Positions 1-7,778 of a DNA stretch of 64,000 nt are shown piece by piece. The notes under the pieces were generated by a model. It made no database searches, was not told where the DNA came from, and saw only the letters and a program-made list of their open reading frames with translations. How positions within the stretch are numbered: position 1 is the stretch's first letter; every line of letters begins with the position of its first letter. This stretch comes from Neobacillus cucumis (GTDB lineage: Bacteria > Bacillota > Bacilli > Bacillales > Cytobacillaceae). The position numbers and the translations under genes were made by a program. Where the stretch lies: contig NZ_JAFBEX010000002.1 of assembly GCF_016908975.1 (NCBI RefSeq), positions 124,001 through 188,000 on the forward strand. The letters run 5' to 3'.

Positions 1-474
1 AAAGCGGGAGTAGGAAATAAGGTATGGTTGTCCCTTGGTGGGAAAGTGTCTCCTGAATTCGGGGAACCCGTTCAAGTGGAAGCAACGGTAATGGCTCTAT
101 CAGACGGAATATTTCAAAATACGGGCCCCTTCAATCAGCATTTAAGAGTTGATTTAAAGGGAGCGGCACACATCCGTGTTGGTCAGATGGATATCCTTCT
201 GATTGGCAGGCCGATGTCAGCGAATGATCCTGCAATGTTTCGTCATATCGGGCTTGAGCCATCGACCAAGAAAATTCTCGCGCTCAAGGCTAAAAATCAT
301 TTTCGTGCAGCATTTGAACCAATTGTAGGCCGGATCATTTATGTGGATGCGCCCGGTGTTGCTTCGAATTGTTTATCAACATTTATGTATCGTAATATTC
401 CTAAGCCAATTTGGCCGCTGGATGATATCGAATATGAAGTGGAACGGAGGGGGAAAGAACGATGGAAACAATGA
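1..474 (+). CDS. M81 family metallopeptidase (MlrC-like), C-terminal part
   Basis: The frame is open from the first base of the window, so only the last ~157 residues of a protein that usually has nearly 500 are present. The sequence resembles the C-terminal domain of the M81/MlrC family (microcystinase C-like), including a GPFNQHL-type stretch, a DILLIGRPM segment and a DAPGVASNC region. The N-terminal zinc-binding domain lies outside the window, so catalysis cannot be judged. The stop overlaps the start of the acetyltransferase gene by 13 bases, which implies one transcript with the lysine aminomutase genes. What substrate it would cleave in that context is unknown. Confidence 0.75.
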   Translation, partial: KAGVGNKVWLSLGGKVSPEFGEPVQVEATVMALSDGIFQNTGPFNQHLRVDLKGAAHIRVGQMDILLIGRPMSANDPAMFRHIGLEPSTKKILALKAKNHFRAAFEPIVGRIIYVDAPGVASNCLSTFMYRNIPKPIWPLDDIEYEVERRGKERWKQ

Positions 475-941
475 AAAAAACCTATTATATCGAAGTACCG
501 GCTGCATTGAAGCCCGATCAGCTGACAATGATGATGGAGCTTGAAAAAGATGCATTTCCGGGATTTGGGGCAGTAGATGAACAAACACTTGTCCCGCTTA
601 CACGTTATGGGAAACTCATTCAATATCGGCAGGAAAGTGATCCAAGACCGATTGCGATTTGCGAAGTGATGAGAGCTTACCACGATATTCATAAAGCCTA
701 CATTTTTGGATTCTATGTCCGCTCTGATCAGCAAGGAAAAGGCATAGGGAAATTATTTTTACAGGAAATTTATCCGATTTTAAAGCAAGATGGATTTCAA
801 AAAGTATGCTTAACGGTCAACGTTGAAAATAAGTCAGCTGTTAAGCTATATGAAAAAATGGGGTTTGCTATAAAAGAGACGAGATTCGATGAATTTGGAG
901 AAGGCGAAAATCGCTACTATATGGAATACTCCATTTCTTAA
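462..941 (+). CDS. GNAT family N-acetyltransferase next to kamA
   Basis: A 159-residue GNAT protein. The acetyl-CoA loop is visible as VRSDQQGKGIGKLFL (about residues 86-100), followed by the usual NVENKSAVKLYEKMGF helix. A GGAGGGGG ribosome binding site sits 8 bases before the chosen ATG. It is cotranscribed with kamA. In bacteria and archaea that make N-epsilon-acetyl-beta-lysine, the acetyltransferase AblB/YodP is encoded beside KamA/AblA, so beta-lysine is a reasonable substrate. However, as I recall, AblB proteins are clearly longer (about 260-280 residues) and this one lacks the extra N-terminal part. The substrate assignment is therefore inference from context; the GNAT fold is clear. 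Confidence 0.85.
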   Translation: METMKKTYYIEVPAALKPDQLTMMMELEKDAFPGFGAVDEQTLVPLTRYGKLIQYRQESDPRPIAICEVMRAYHDIHKAYIFGFYVRSDQQGKGIGKLFLQEIYPILKQDGFQKVCLTVNVENKSAVKLYEKMGFAIKETRFDEFGEGENRYYMEYSIS

Positions 942-1001
942 TAAACAGAGAATTTATTAAAGGGGTCATAAAAAATCAGCCAATTTAGGGGGAGTTTAAT
1001 A

Positions 1002-2411
1002 ATGAGAAACACTTTATTCAAACCGAAAAGACATTGGAAAGAAATCGAGCTTTGGAAGGATGTAACCGATGAGCAATGGAACGATTGGGTTTGGCAGCTG
1101 ACGAATACAATCAAAAATTTAGAAGATTTAAAGAAAGTTGTTAACTTAACACCTGAGGAAGAAGAAGGCGTTAAAATCTCAACGAAAACAATTCCGTTAA
1201 ACATCACGCCATATTATGCATCACTTATGGATCAGGATGATTCAAGATGTCCGGTTAGAATGCAGTCTGTGCCGATTTCTCAGGAATTGCATAAAACAAA
1301 ATATGATTTAGAAGATCCCCTTCACGAAGATGAGGATTCACCAGTGCCAGGGTTAACCCATCGTTATCCTGATCGCGTGCTGTTCTTGGTAACAAATCAA
1401 TGCTCCATGTACTGCCGTTACTGTACCAGAAGGCGTTTTTCCGGACAAATTGGAATGGGCGTGCCAAAGAAACAGTTAGACACAGCGATAAATTATATTG
1501 CATCAAATCCGCAAATCAGAGATGTGTTAATTTCTGGAGGAGACGGTCTCCTTATCAATGACAATATTTTAGAATATATTTTAAAAAATTTGCGTGAGGT
1601 TCCGCATGTTGAAATTATTCGCATCGGTACACGGGCACCTGTCGTGTTTCCGCAGCGAATTACCGAAAATCTTTGTAATATCTTGAAAAAGTATCATCCA
1701 GTTTGGCTAAATACACATTTCAATACATCCATAGAAATTACAGAAGAATCGAAGCGCGCTTGTGAAATGCTTGCAAACGCTGGTGTTCCGGTTGGTAATC
1801 AAGCGGTTATTTTAGCAGGAATCAATGACAGTGTTCCGATCATGAAACAGCTTATGCATGATCTTGTTAAAATTCGTGTTCGTCCATATTACATTTACCA
1901 ATGCGATTTATCAGAGGGGATTGGCCATTTCCGTGCCCCAATAAGTAAAGGATTGGAAATCATGGAAGGACTTCGCGGCCATACATCGGGTTATGCCGTT
2001 CCGACATTTATCGTTGATGCCCCTGGCGGAGGCGGTAAAATTCCATTGCAGCCGAACTATATTATTTCTCAAAGCTCCAATAAAGTCGTATTACGAAACT
2101 TTGAAGGTGTCATTACCTCATATCCTGAGCCACTGAACTATGTGGCAGGCAGTGCAGAAGATTATTATAAGAAGGTTTATCCTGAAGTATTTGAAAAGTT
2201 TGAAAGCAATGGTGTTCTGTCGCTTATTGATGATACGAAATTTAACTTGACCCCAGAAGGTTTGAAACGGTTAGATCGCCGCAAAACGTACCGGGAAAAT
2301 CCTGAGCATAGCTCTTTAAAGGATAAACGCGATAAACGTGACGAGTTAAAAGAGAAAAAGTTCCAGGCGCAAATGAGCAAGTACGAGATGGTGGGAGCAA
2401 AGGAGGAATAA
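1002..2411 (+). CDS. kamA: L-lysine 2,3-aminomutase
   Basis: Radical SAM, PLP-dependent enzyme that converts L-alpha-lysine to L-beta-lysine in the cytoplasm. The radical SAM cysteine motif is seen as CSMYCRYC (C-x3-C-x2-C, near residue 134), followed by TRRR. An ISGGDGLL glycine-rich SAM-binding segment and IRIGTRAPVVFPQRI follow. The length of 469 residues fits KamA proteins of Bacillus. AGGGGGAG precedes the ATG. The stop codon overlaps the yokU start by one base. The adjacent LysP-like permease and GNAT gene suggest a lysine uptake and beta-lysine pathway. Confidence 0.95.
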   Translation: MRNTLFKPKRHWKEIELWKDVTDEQWNDWVWQLTNTIKNLEDLKKVVNLTPEEEEGVKISTKTIPLNITPYYASLMDQDDSRCPVRMQSVPISQELHKTKYDLEDPLHEDEDSPVPGLTHRYPDRVLFLVTNQCSMYCRYCTRRRFSGQIGMGVPKKQLDTAINYIASNPQIRDVLISGGDGLLINDNILEYILKNLREVPHVEIIRIGTRAPVVFPQRITENLCNILKKYHPVWLNTHFNTSIEITEESKRACEMLANAGVPVGNQAVILAGINDSVPIMKQLMHDLVKIRVRPYYIYQCDLSEGIGHFRAPISKGLEIMEGLRGHTSGYAVPTFIVDAPGGGGKIPLQPNYIISQSSNKVVLRNFEGVITSYPEPLNYVAGSAEDYYKKVYPEVFEKFESNGVLSLIDDTKFNLTPEGLKRLDRRKTYRENPEHSSLKDKRDKRDELKEKKFQAQMSKYEMVGAKEE

Positions 2412-2692
2412 TGTTGATCTGTCAATGGTGCGAATCCGAAACAGTCCATGAAACGAGCAACACAGTGTATTGGGAAATTCCCGACGGAACAAAAGTAATT
2501 GAAATTCAGGGCACACCGTCCATTCTATGCCTGGAATGTGGAATGAACTATCAAACAGATACTACCGTAAAAGAAATTGAGGATCAGCTATATTTAATTG
2601 ATTCTTCCATGCTTGAAAAAAGTATGAAGTATGAAACCCTAATGGCTGCTCCGCGCTTATTAAAGCGAAACTACTTTGATTTTTCCAAATAA
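2411..2692 (+). CDS. yokU: YokU family zinc-finger-like protein
   Basis: A 93-residue protein with two CxxC pairs, CQWC at residues 4-7 and CLEC near residue 37, spaced as in YgiT-type zinc fingers. It resembles the YokU family of Bacillus, whose function is not known. The ATG overlaps the kamA stop (TAATG) with AGGAGG just upstream inside kamA, so translation is coupled. Its constant position after kamA suggests a role tied to aminomutase expression or maturation, but nothing in the sequence proves this. Confidence 0.8.
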   Translation: MLICQWCESETVHETSNTVYWEIPDGTKVIEIQGTPSILCLECGMNYQTDTTVKEIEDQLYLIDSSMLEKSMKYETLMAAPRLLKRNYFDFSK

Positions 2693-2742
2693 ATAGCGAG
2701 CCGTCTCCCGTTTTTAGATACACCAGCAATGAACTTTTATTC

Positions 2743-2789
2743 TTGGACAATTTATCCCTACTATCTTCAAGAAAGGATAAATTGTCCAA
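2743..2789. repeat. Perfect 15-bp inverted repeat, 17-base loop
   Basis: Arms at 2743-2757 and 2775-2789 are exact inverted copies (TTGGACAATTTATCC and its complement). No T-run follows, so a classic intrinsic terminator is unlikely. It lies between yokU and the permease start and could be an mRNA processing or attenuation hairpin, or a protein binding site controlling the permease. Confidence 0.6.
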
Positions 2790-2854
2790 ACAATCTGCAA
2801 TAATTCTTATGGTTAGATAGTTTCTTAGTGTTTAAAATAGAAGGGAGACAAGAC

Positions 2855-4342
2855 ATGGAAGCAATCAAAAGCTATACAAATAAAAATCAGAAAAATCGAA
2901 ATAATAAAGAGGACGAACAGCAAGTTAAACGCAATTTAAAGGCACGTCACCTGACGATGATTGCTATTGGAGGGTCAATCGGGACAGGGTTATTTTTAGC
3001 AACAGGGGCGTCCATTCAAACGGCTGGACCAGGTGGCGCGCTAATTGCGTATGGAGCTATTGGCATCATGGTCTACTTTTTGATGACTAGTCTCGGAGAA
3101 ATGGCTACGTTAATGCCGGTGTCGGGATCTTTTTCAACATATGCCAGCCGTTTTGTTGATCCGGCGTTTGGTTTTGCACTTGGTTGGAATTATTGGTTTA
3201 ACTGGGCCGTTACACTTGCGGTTGAAATAGTTGCATCCGCTATTATAATGAAGTTTTGGTTTCCGGATGTACCGAGCATCTTATGGAGTGCACTTTTTTT
3301 AGGATTAATCTTTTTATTGAATGCGTTATCAGTTAAAAGTTACGGAGAATCCGAGTATTGGTTCTCCTTGATAAAAGTAGTGACAATCATTGTTTTCATT
3401 GGAGTCGGTTTGCTCACTATTTTCGGAATTCTTGGCGGCCAGTTTATCGGGTTTAAAAACTTTACATTAGGCGATGCTCCGGTTCATGGCGGTCTTTTAT
3501 CCATTTTAAGTATTTTTTTCATCGCAGGTTTTTCTTTTCAAGGAACGGAACTTGTCGGGATTGCTGCAGGAGAAAGTGAAGAGCCGGAGAAAAACGTACC
3601 AAAGGCGATTCGACAAGTATTCTGGCGTATTCTGCTGTTCTATATTATCGCCATTGCTGTCATTGGCCTTATTATTCCTTATACAAGTCCTAATCTGTTG
3701 GGCAGGGATGTCGATAGTATCGCTGTCAGTCCTTTTACCCTTGTATTTGAGAAAGTGGGCATTGCATTTGCGGCATCGGTGATGAATACGGTCATTTTGA
3801 CATCGGTCTTATCGGCAGGGACTTCTGGTTTATATGCGTCGACTCGAATGCTTTGGTCGATGGCAAAAGACGGACAGGCACCAAAATTTTTACAAAGAGT
3901 AAATAATCGCGGGATTCCAATGAATGCCCTTGTTACTACGACCATTATTGGAGGCTTGGCCTTTTTAAGTTCCATTTTTGGAGATCAAGTGTATACATGG
4001 TTATTAAATGCGTCCGGTTTAACTGGATTTATTGCATGGATTGGAATTGCTGTCAGCCACTACCGTTTTAGAAAAGCATATATCGTCCAGGGCAAGGACA
4101 TAAATGATTTGAAATTTAGAGCCAAATGGTTCCCATTGGGTCCGATTCTCGCTTTTGCTATTTGTGTCTTTGTCATTTTTGGCCAAAATTATCAAGCTTT
4201 TATAACTAGTGAGATTGATTGGTATGGAGTGGCCGTGTCTTATATTGGTTTACCAATCTTCTTGGCAGTATGGCTCGGGTATAAATTAATTCATAAAACA
4301 AAGATCGTTACACTAAAGGAATGCTCTTTTGAAGAGAAGTAG
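2855..4342 (+). CDS. lysP: Lysine-specific permease, LysP-like (APC family)
   Basis: A cytoplasmic-membrane amino acid:H+ symporter of about 495 residues with some 12 hydrophobic segments. The family opening RHLTMIAIGGSIGTGLF is present. The stretch SGSFSTYASRFVDPAFGFALGWNYW and the later GESEYWFSLIKV match what I remember of E. coli LysP much better than other APC permeases. The start chosen is the ATG after GAAGGGAG; an in-frame GTG 27 bases earlier has no site of its own. Lying directly after kamA-yokU, it most likely supplies lysine to KamA. Lysine is inferred from similarity and context. Confidence 0.85.
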   Translation: MEAIKSYTNKNQKNRNNKEDEQQVKRNLKARHLTMIAIGGSIGTGLFLATGASIQTAGPGGALIAYGAIGIMVYFLMTSLGEMATLMPVSGSFSTYASRFVDPAFGFALGWNYWFNWAVTLAVEIVASAIIMKFWFPDVPSILWSALFLGLIFLLNALSVKSYGESEYWFSLIKVVTIIVFIGVGLLTIFGILGGQFIGFKNFTLGDAPVHGGLLSILSIFFIAGFSFQGTELVGIAAGESEEPEKNVPKAIRQVFWRILLFYIIAIAVIGLIIPYTSPNLLGRDVDSIAVSPFTLVFEKVGIAFAASVMNTVILTSVLSAGTSGLYASTRMLWSMAKDGQAPKFLQRVNNRGIPMNALVTTTIIGGLAFLSSIFGDQVYTWLLNASGLTGFIAWIGIAVSHYRFRKAYIVQGKDINDLKFRAKWFPLGPILAFAICVFVIFGQNYQAFITSEIDWYGVAVSYIGLPIFLAVWLGYKLIHKTKIVTLKECSFEEK

Positions 4343-4355
4343 TCATTATAGGGAT

Positions 4356-4381
4356 AAAGGTATTGATATATCAACCTTTTG
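4356..4381 (+). terminator. Probable terminator of the kamA-lysP operon
   Basis: A hairpin AAAGG / TTGATATATCAA / CCTTTT lies 14 bases after the permease stop, with a short T-run in the right arm. The stem has a two-base bulge. Confidence 0.45.
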
Positions 4382-4665
4382 GGTTGTCTCGAACAATTTG
4401 GTTTAAATAACCGTTTTACACATAGACTGTGTAGGGTACTATAGACAGACTGGAGAGCCTCTATTGCTATGTTGGGATACCCAATAATGCATAGGAGGCT
4501 ACTATTATTCCCCCGGTTAGCTGTAAAAAGTTGTCAACCGCACCTTAAAGTCGTTAAATCTATAATATTAAAGGAACGATATTGCTACAACTACTCATTC
4601 CTTTTTAATGACCAACTCTGGTTATCTAAAAGTGGTAATCAATTATAGGAGTAAAGAAAATAATC
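4382..4665. other. Non-coding stretch with an RNA-like hairpin cluster
   Basis: No gene is visible. At 4455-4500 two nested stems can be drawn: outer AGCCTC/GAGGCT and inner TTGGG/CCCAA, followed by CCCCCGGTTAGCTG and a second GGTT/AACC pair to about 4545. The conserved look of this block (GGAGAGCC, GGAGGCT, GGTTAGCTG, TCAACCGCACC) reminds me of the structured right ends (omega-RNA scaffolds) of IS200/IS605-type elements, but no tnpB is adjacent. It could be an orphan element end or an unrelated small RNA. Confidence 0.3.
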
Positions 4666-4757
4666 TTAAACTTCCTTATTATTATTTTTGGATAAACTCC
4701 GATACTCATTAGGAGTAACTCCTTTTATTTTAAATGGGTCATGTATGAATTGAAAAA
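4666..4757 (-). pseudogene. AraC-type DNA-binding domain, C-terminal fragment
   Basis: The minus strand reads FFQFIHDPFKIKGVTPNEYR followed by SLSKNNNKEV and a stop. That is the typical last helix-turn-helix tail of AraC family regulators (F-x-GVTP-x-E/S-YR). Nothing upstream continues the frame: the next bases form a terminator-like hairpin. It is therefore a short relic, perhaps left when the sugar sensor genes were rearranged. Confidence 0.5.
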
Positions 4758-4797
4758 ATAGATAAGACGCCAGCTATGGTATCCTATCTATTTTTTA
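4753..4797. terminator. Bidirectional hairpin with A/T runs
   Basis: AAAAATAGATA at 4754-4764 pairs with TATCTATTTTTT at 4785-4796, giving a stem with T-runs on both strands. It could end transcripts from either side. Confidence 0.5.
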
Positions 4798-4927
4798 TTA
4801 TTCAAGTGGAAAAATTGTGTTATGATAAAAATGGTAAACAATAATAATCGGAATATTCGCTTTTTATATTCAGATCGGTTGGTTTGTGGTTGTTATTATC
4901 AAAAAACGTTGGGGGAAATGGAATATC

Positions 4928-5962
4928 ATGAGAAGAGACTATTTTTTTTTCATATTGGTATTTCTTGTTTTTGCAAGCGGTTGCAGTAAGGGGGAAGAGT
5001 TTAAAGTTGTATACTCCAATGGAGAAGTGAAGAATCCTCCTCAAGAAAAGGAAGGAAGTAAACCTTATACCATTGCAGTAGTCCCAAAGTTGGTCAATAT
5101 TCCGTATTTTAATGCAGTAGAAGAAGGAGCAGCAGAAGCAGGAAAAGATCTGGGAGTAAAGGTAATCTATAAAGGTCCAACCGTTGCAGACGCTGACCAG
5201 CAAATAAGAGTAATCAATGAATTAATTGATCAAAAGGTAGATGTCATTGCCGTATCCGCCAATGATCCCGACAAGCTAGTGCCAGTTTTAAAGAAGGCAG
5301 AAGTTCAGCATATTAAGGTCATAACATGGGATTCCGATACCCTTCCAAACTCAAGAGAATTCTTTATCAACATGGTCAATCCAGAAACCTTGGGAAGACA
5401 TTTGATGGATACACTGGCTTGGAAATTAAATGAAGAAGGTGATTTTGCTATCATCACAGGAGCCAAATCAGCAGCCAATTTAACCAAATGGTTAAACTGG
5501 ATACAAGTACAGCAAAAAGAAAATTATCCCAAAATGCATCTTATCAAAATCGTTGCCTCGGATGATGATCCCCATAAAGCATATATACTCGCAAAGCAGT
5601 TTCTAACACAGTATCCAAATATAAAAGGCATTATCGGAAATTCTTCTGTTGGTCCGCCGGCCGCAGCTCAAGCTGTCAAAGAAGCTGGGAAAGCCGGCAA
5701 AGTCGTCGTGGTAGGGTTATCCCCGCCAAATCCAATGAATCAATATTTAAAAGAAAATGATGCACAAATTGTGACATTATGGAGTCCAAAAAAATTGGGA
5801 TATTTGACAGTGGCTCTAGCTGCCAACCTAATCCAGGGGCAACAGCCTTATGATGGTGAAAGAATTCCTCAAGTCGGGAAAATTAATATGCTGGATGATA
5901 TGGTCATCATGGGGGAACCCATAGATTTTACAAAGGAAAACGTTGATCAGTATGATTTTTAA
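4928..5962 (+). CDS. Sugar-binding lipoprotein, probably the sensor subunit for the adjacent kinase
   Basis: Periplasmic binding protein fold (peripla_BP_4, LsrB/RhaS-like), about 344 residues. The N-terminus is MRRDYFFF with a hydrophobic segment ending in the lipobox FASGC, so it is a membrane-anchored lipoprotein. GGGGGAAATGG precedes this ATG; an upstream in-frame GTG would break the signal peptide. Ligand-domain motifs include IPYFNAVEEGAAEAGKDLGV and DVIAVSANDPDKLVPVL. It overlaps the kinase gene rather than the ABC genes, and a second binding protein is encoded with the importer. By analogy with the XylFII-LytS-YesN system of clostridia, this copy likely presents sugar to the kinase. 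The sugar is unproven. Confidence 0.8.
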   Translation: MRRDYFFFILVFLVFASGCSKGEEFKVVYSNGEVKNPPQEKEGSKPYTIAVVPKLVNIPYFNAVEEGAAEAGKDLGVKVIYKGPTVADADQQIRVINELIDQKVDVIAVSANDPDKLVPVLKKAEVQHIKVITWDSDTLPNSREFFINMVNPETLGRHLMDTLAWKLNEEGDFAIITGAKSAANLTKWLNWIQVQQKENYPKMHLIKIVASDDDPHKAYILAKQFLTQYPNIKGIIGNSSVGPPAAAQAVKEAGKAGKVVVVGLSPPNPMNQYLKENDAQIVTLWSPKKLGYLTVALAANLIQGQQPYDGERIPQVGKINMLDDMVIMGEPIDFTKENVDQYDF

Positions 5963-7778
5963 TAGGATAAGACTAAGAAACTACCGTTTAATGAATAAAC
6001 TGATTATTACGTACCTATTGATTACGGTAATCCCAGTTTCATTCATTGGCTATATCGGATATAACCAGTATACCAAGTCAATTGAGGAGCAGGTCGGCGA
6101 GTATATTCCAAGGGTATTGGATCAGGCGAATGAGCGAATCAATGATCATATCAATGAACTAGAGGAGCTTCCGGACTTTCTCTATAATTCAGATCAAGTG
6201 ATTGAAATACTTAGAAAAGATGTTTATCAAAACAATTCTTCCCTTTTACGAGATAAGTTTCTTGTAAACAGCTACTTGACAAACACTTATATTAACGGTG
6301 GAAATTCGGATATCCTGGGGGTTTTCATTTTATCAAAAAACAGGCTGTTCGCTGCTTCGAGACTTCCATACACAGGTTTTGAAGAAATTGCTTTGCCATT
6401 TGGACAAGATTTAGATTTAAAAGGCAAGCAACAAATCATATTTCCCAATCAGATCAAATTGAAATTTAAAAATAACCCACCCTATATCTTGCTTATGCAG
6501 CAAATAACAGACACAGAGAATCGAATGAAATTAGGAACTATTTTTATCGCAGTCGATTTAACCTTTGTTAAAAATATAGTAAAGAATTTAGAAACAGTTA
6601 ACAAAGCAGATATCACGCTAATGGATACGAATGGACAAATTATTTATGATACAAATGCCAAGTATATTGGAAAGACAAATATGGATTTAAACCATTATCC
6701 CAAAATTAACGGAAGTTTTAAAACAACAAGGGAAAAGGATAATAAATTGATAAGTATTAGTCGAATAGGTCCCGATCAGTGGATTTTGACTCATAGTGTT
6801 TTATTGAAGAATTTGACAGAAAGGACCGATCTCGTCCGAAAAGCGACCATCATTGCCTTTTTGGGTGTCATTCTCATAAGTACTGTCATCTCGATTATTC
6901 TTGCTTGGAGTGTATCAAGACCCATCAACCGATTAACGAAATTAATGAAACAAGTGGAAAAGGGTAACTTTAATGTCGATTTCCCCATCAGTGGCAATGA
7001 TGAAGTAGGCGTTCTTGCTAAAAGCTTTAATTCGATGGTTCATGAGATTAATAGTTTAATAAAACAGAACTTTCAAATTAAACTTCAACAGAAGGAAGCC
7101 GAATTATATGCTCTTCAATCTCAAATAAATCCACACTTTATGTATAATACCCTTGAAACAGTAGGAATGGCTGTAGAAGAAGGGGAGGATGAAGTGGTGG
7201 TTGAAATGGTTACCCGACTTGGCCGTATGCTTCGATTTTCGATAAACAATAAGGAAAAAATGGTTCCGATCGACCAGGAAGTTCAACATATCAAAGATTA
7301 TTTAACAATTCAAAAATTTCGATTTGAAGATCGAATTGAATTTTCGATTCATGAAGAAATTGATTCTAAAAAATACTACACGCCAAAGTTTATATTGCAG
7401 CCGATTGTTGAGAATGCCATTAAACATGGACTGGATGAAGAACAGGATTTTAAAATCGACATTTTCATCACCAGAGTGGGTAATGTTATAACGAAAAATG
7501 AGGAAGCGATTTTTCGAGTAATTGATAATGGGCCTGGTATTCCTGAGAAAACTATCTCTGACCTCAAGAGCTACCTTGAAACGGACCCAATGGCAAGGCG
7601 CGACTCCCAATTTGGATTAATTAACGTCCATGGTCGGCTAATTATGATGTTTGGAAAAGGATTTGGATTGCAAATTAATAGTCAAATGAAAAAAGGGACA
7701 GAGATAATGATTTCGATCCCTTTAATGATGCAAGACAATTTGGGAAAGACTGAAGGTGGTGTAGGTAGTGATCAATAG
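5952..7778 (+). CDS. YesM/LytS-type sensor histidine kinase
   Basis: Membrane kinase of about 608 residues. TM1 lies near residues 13-33 (LIITYLLITVIPVSFIGYIG), then a ~260-residue extracellular sensor region and TM2 (ATIIAFLGVILISTVISIIL). A HAMP domain begins at SRPINRLTKLM. The His_kinase domain has the phospho-acceptor motif QINPHFMYNTLE, and the HATPase has N box QPIVENAIKHG and G box DNGPGIP. The start overlaps the upstream lipoprotein gene by 11 bases; a TTG 9 bases earlier (5943) is better spaced from AAAGGA and is an alternative. The partner regulator overlaps its 3' end. Confidence 0.9.
   Translation: MIFNRIRLRNYRLMNKLIITYLLITVIPVSFIGYIGYNQYTKSIEEQVGEYIPRVLDQANERINDHINELEELPDFLYNSDQVIEILRKDVYQNNSSLLRDKFLVNSYLTNTYINGGNSDILGVFILSKNRLFAASRLPYTGFEEIALPFGQDLDLKGKQQIIFPNQIKLKFKNNPPYILLMQQITDTENRMKLGTIFIAVDLTFVKNIVKNLETVNKADITLMDTNGQIIYDTNAKYIGKTNMDLNHYPKINGSFKTTREKDNKLISISRIGPDQWILTHSVLLKNLTERTDLVRKATIIAFLGVILISTVISIILAWSVSRPINRLTKLMKQVEKGNFNVDFPISGNDEVGVLAKSFNSMVHEINSLIKQNFQIKLQQKEAELYALQSQINPHFMYNTLETVGMAVEEGEDEVVVEMVTRLGRMLRFSINNKEKMVPIDQEVQHIKDYLTIQKFRFEDRIEFSIHEEIDSKKYYTPKFILQPIVENAIKHGLDEEQDFKIDIFITRVGNVITKNEEAIFRVIDNGPGIPEKTISDLKSYLETDPMARRDSQFGLINVHGRLIMMFGKGFGLQINSQMKKGTEIMISIPLMMQDNLGKTEGGVGSDQ

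Noticed and set aside
955-1001. Lysine riboswitch before kamA or the permease
   Set aside because: Neither the 47-base gap before kamA nor the 162-base gap before the permease shows L-box core sequences or has the required length.
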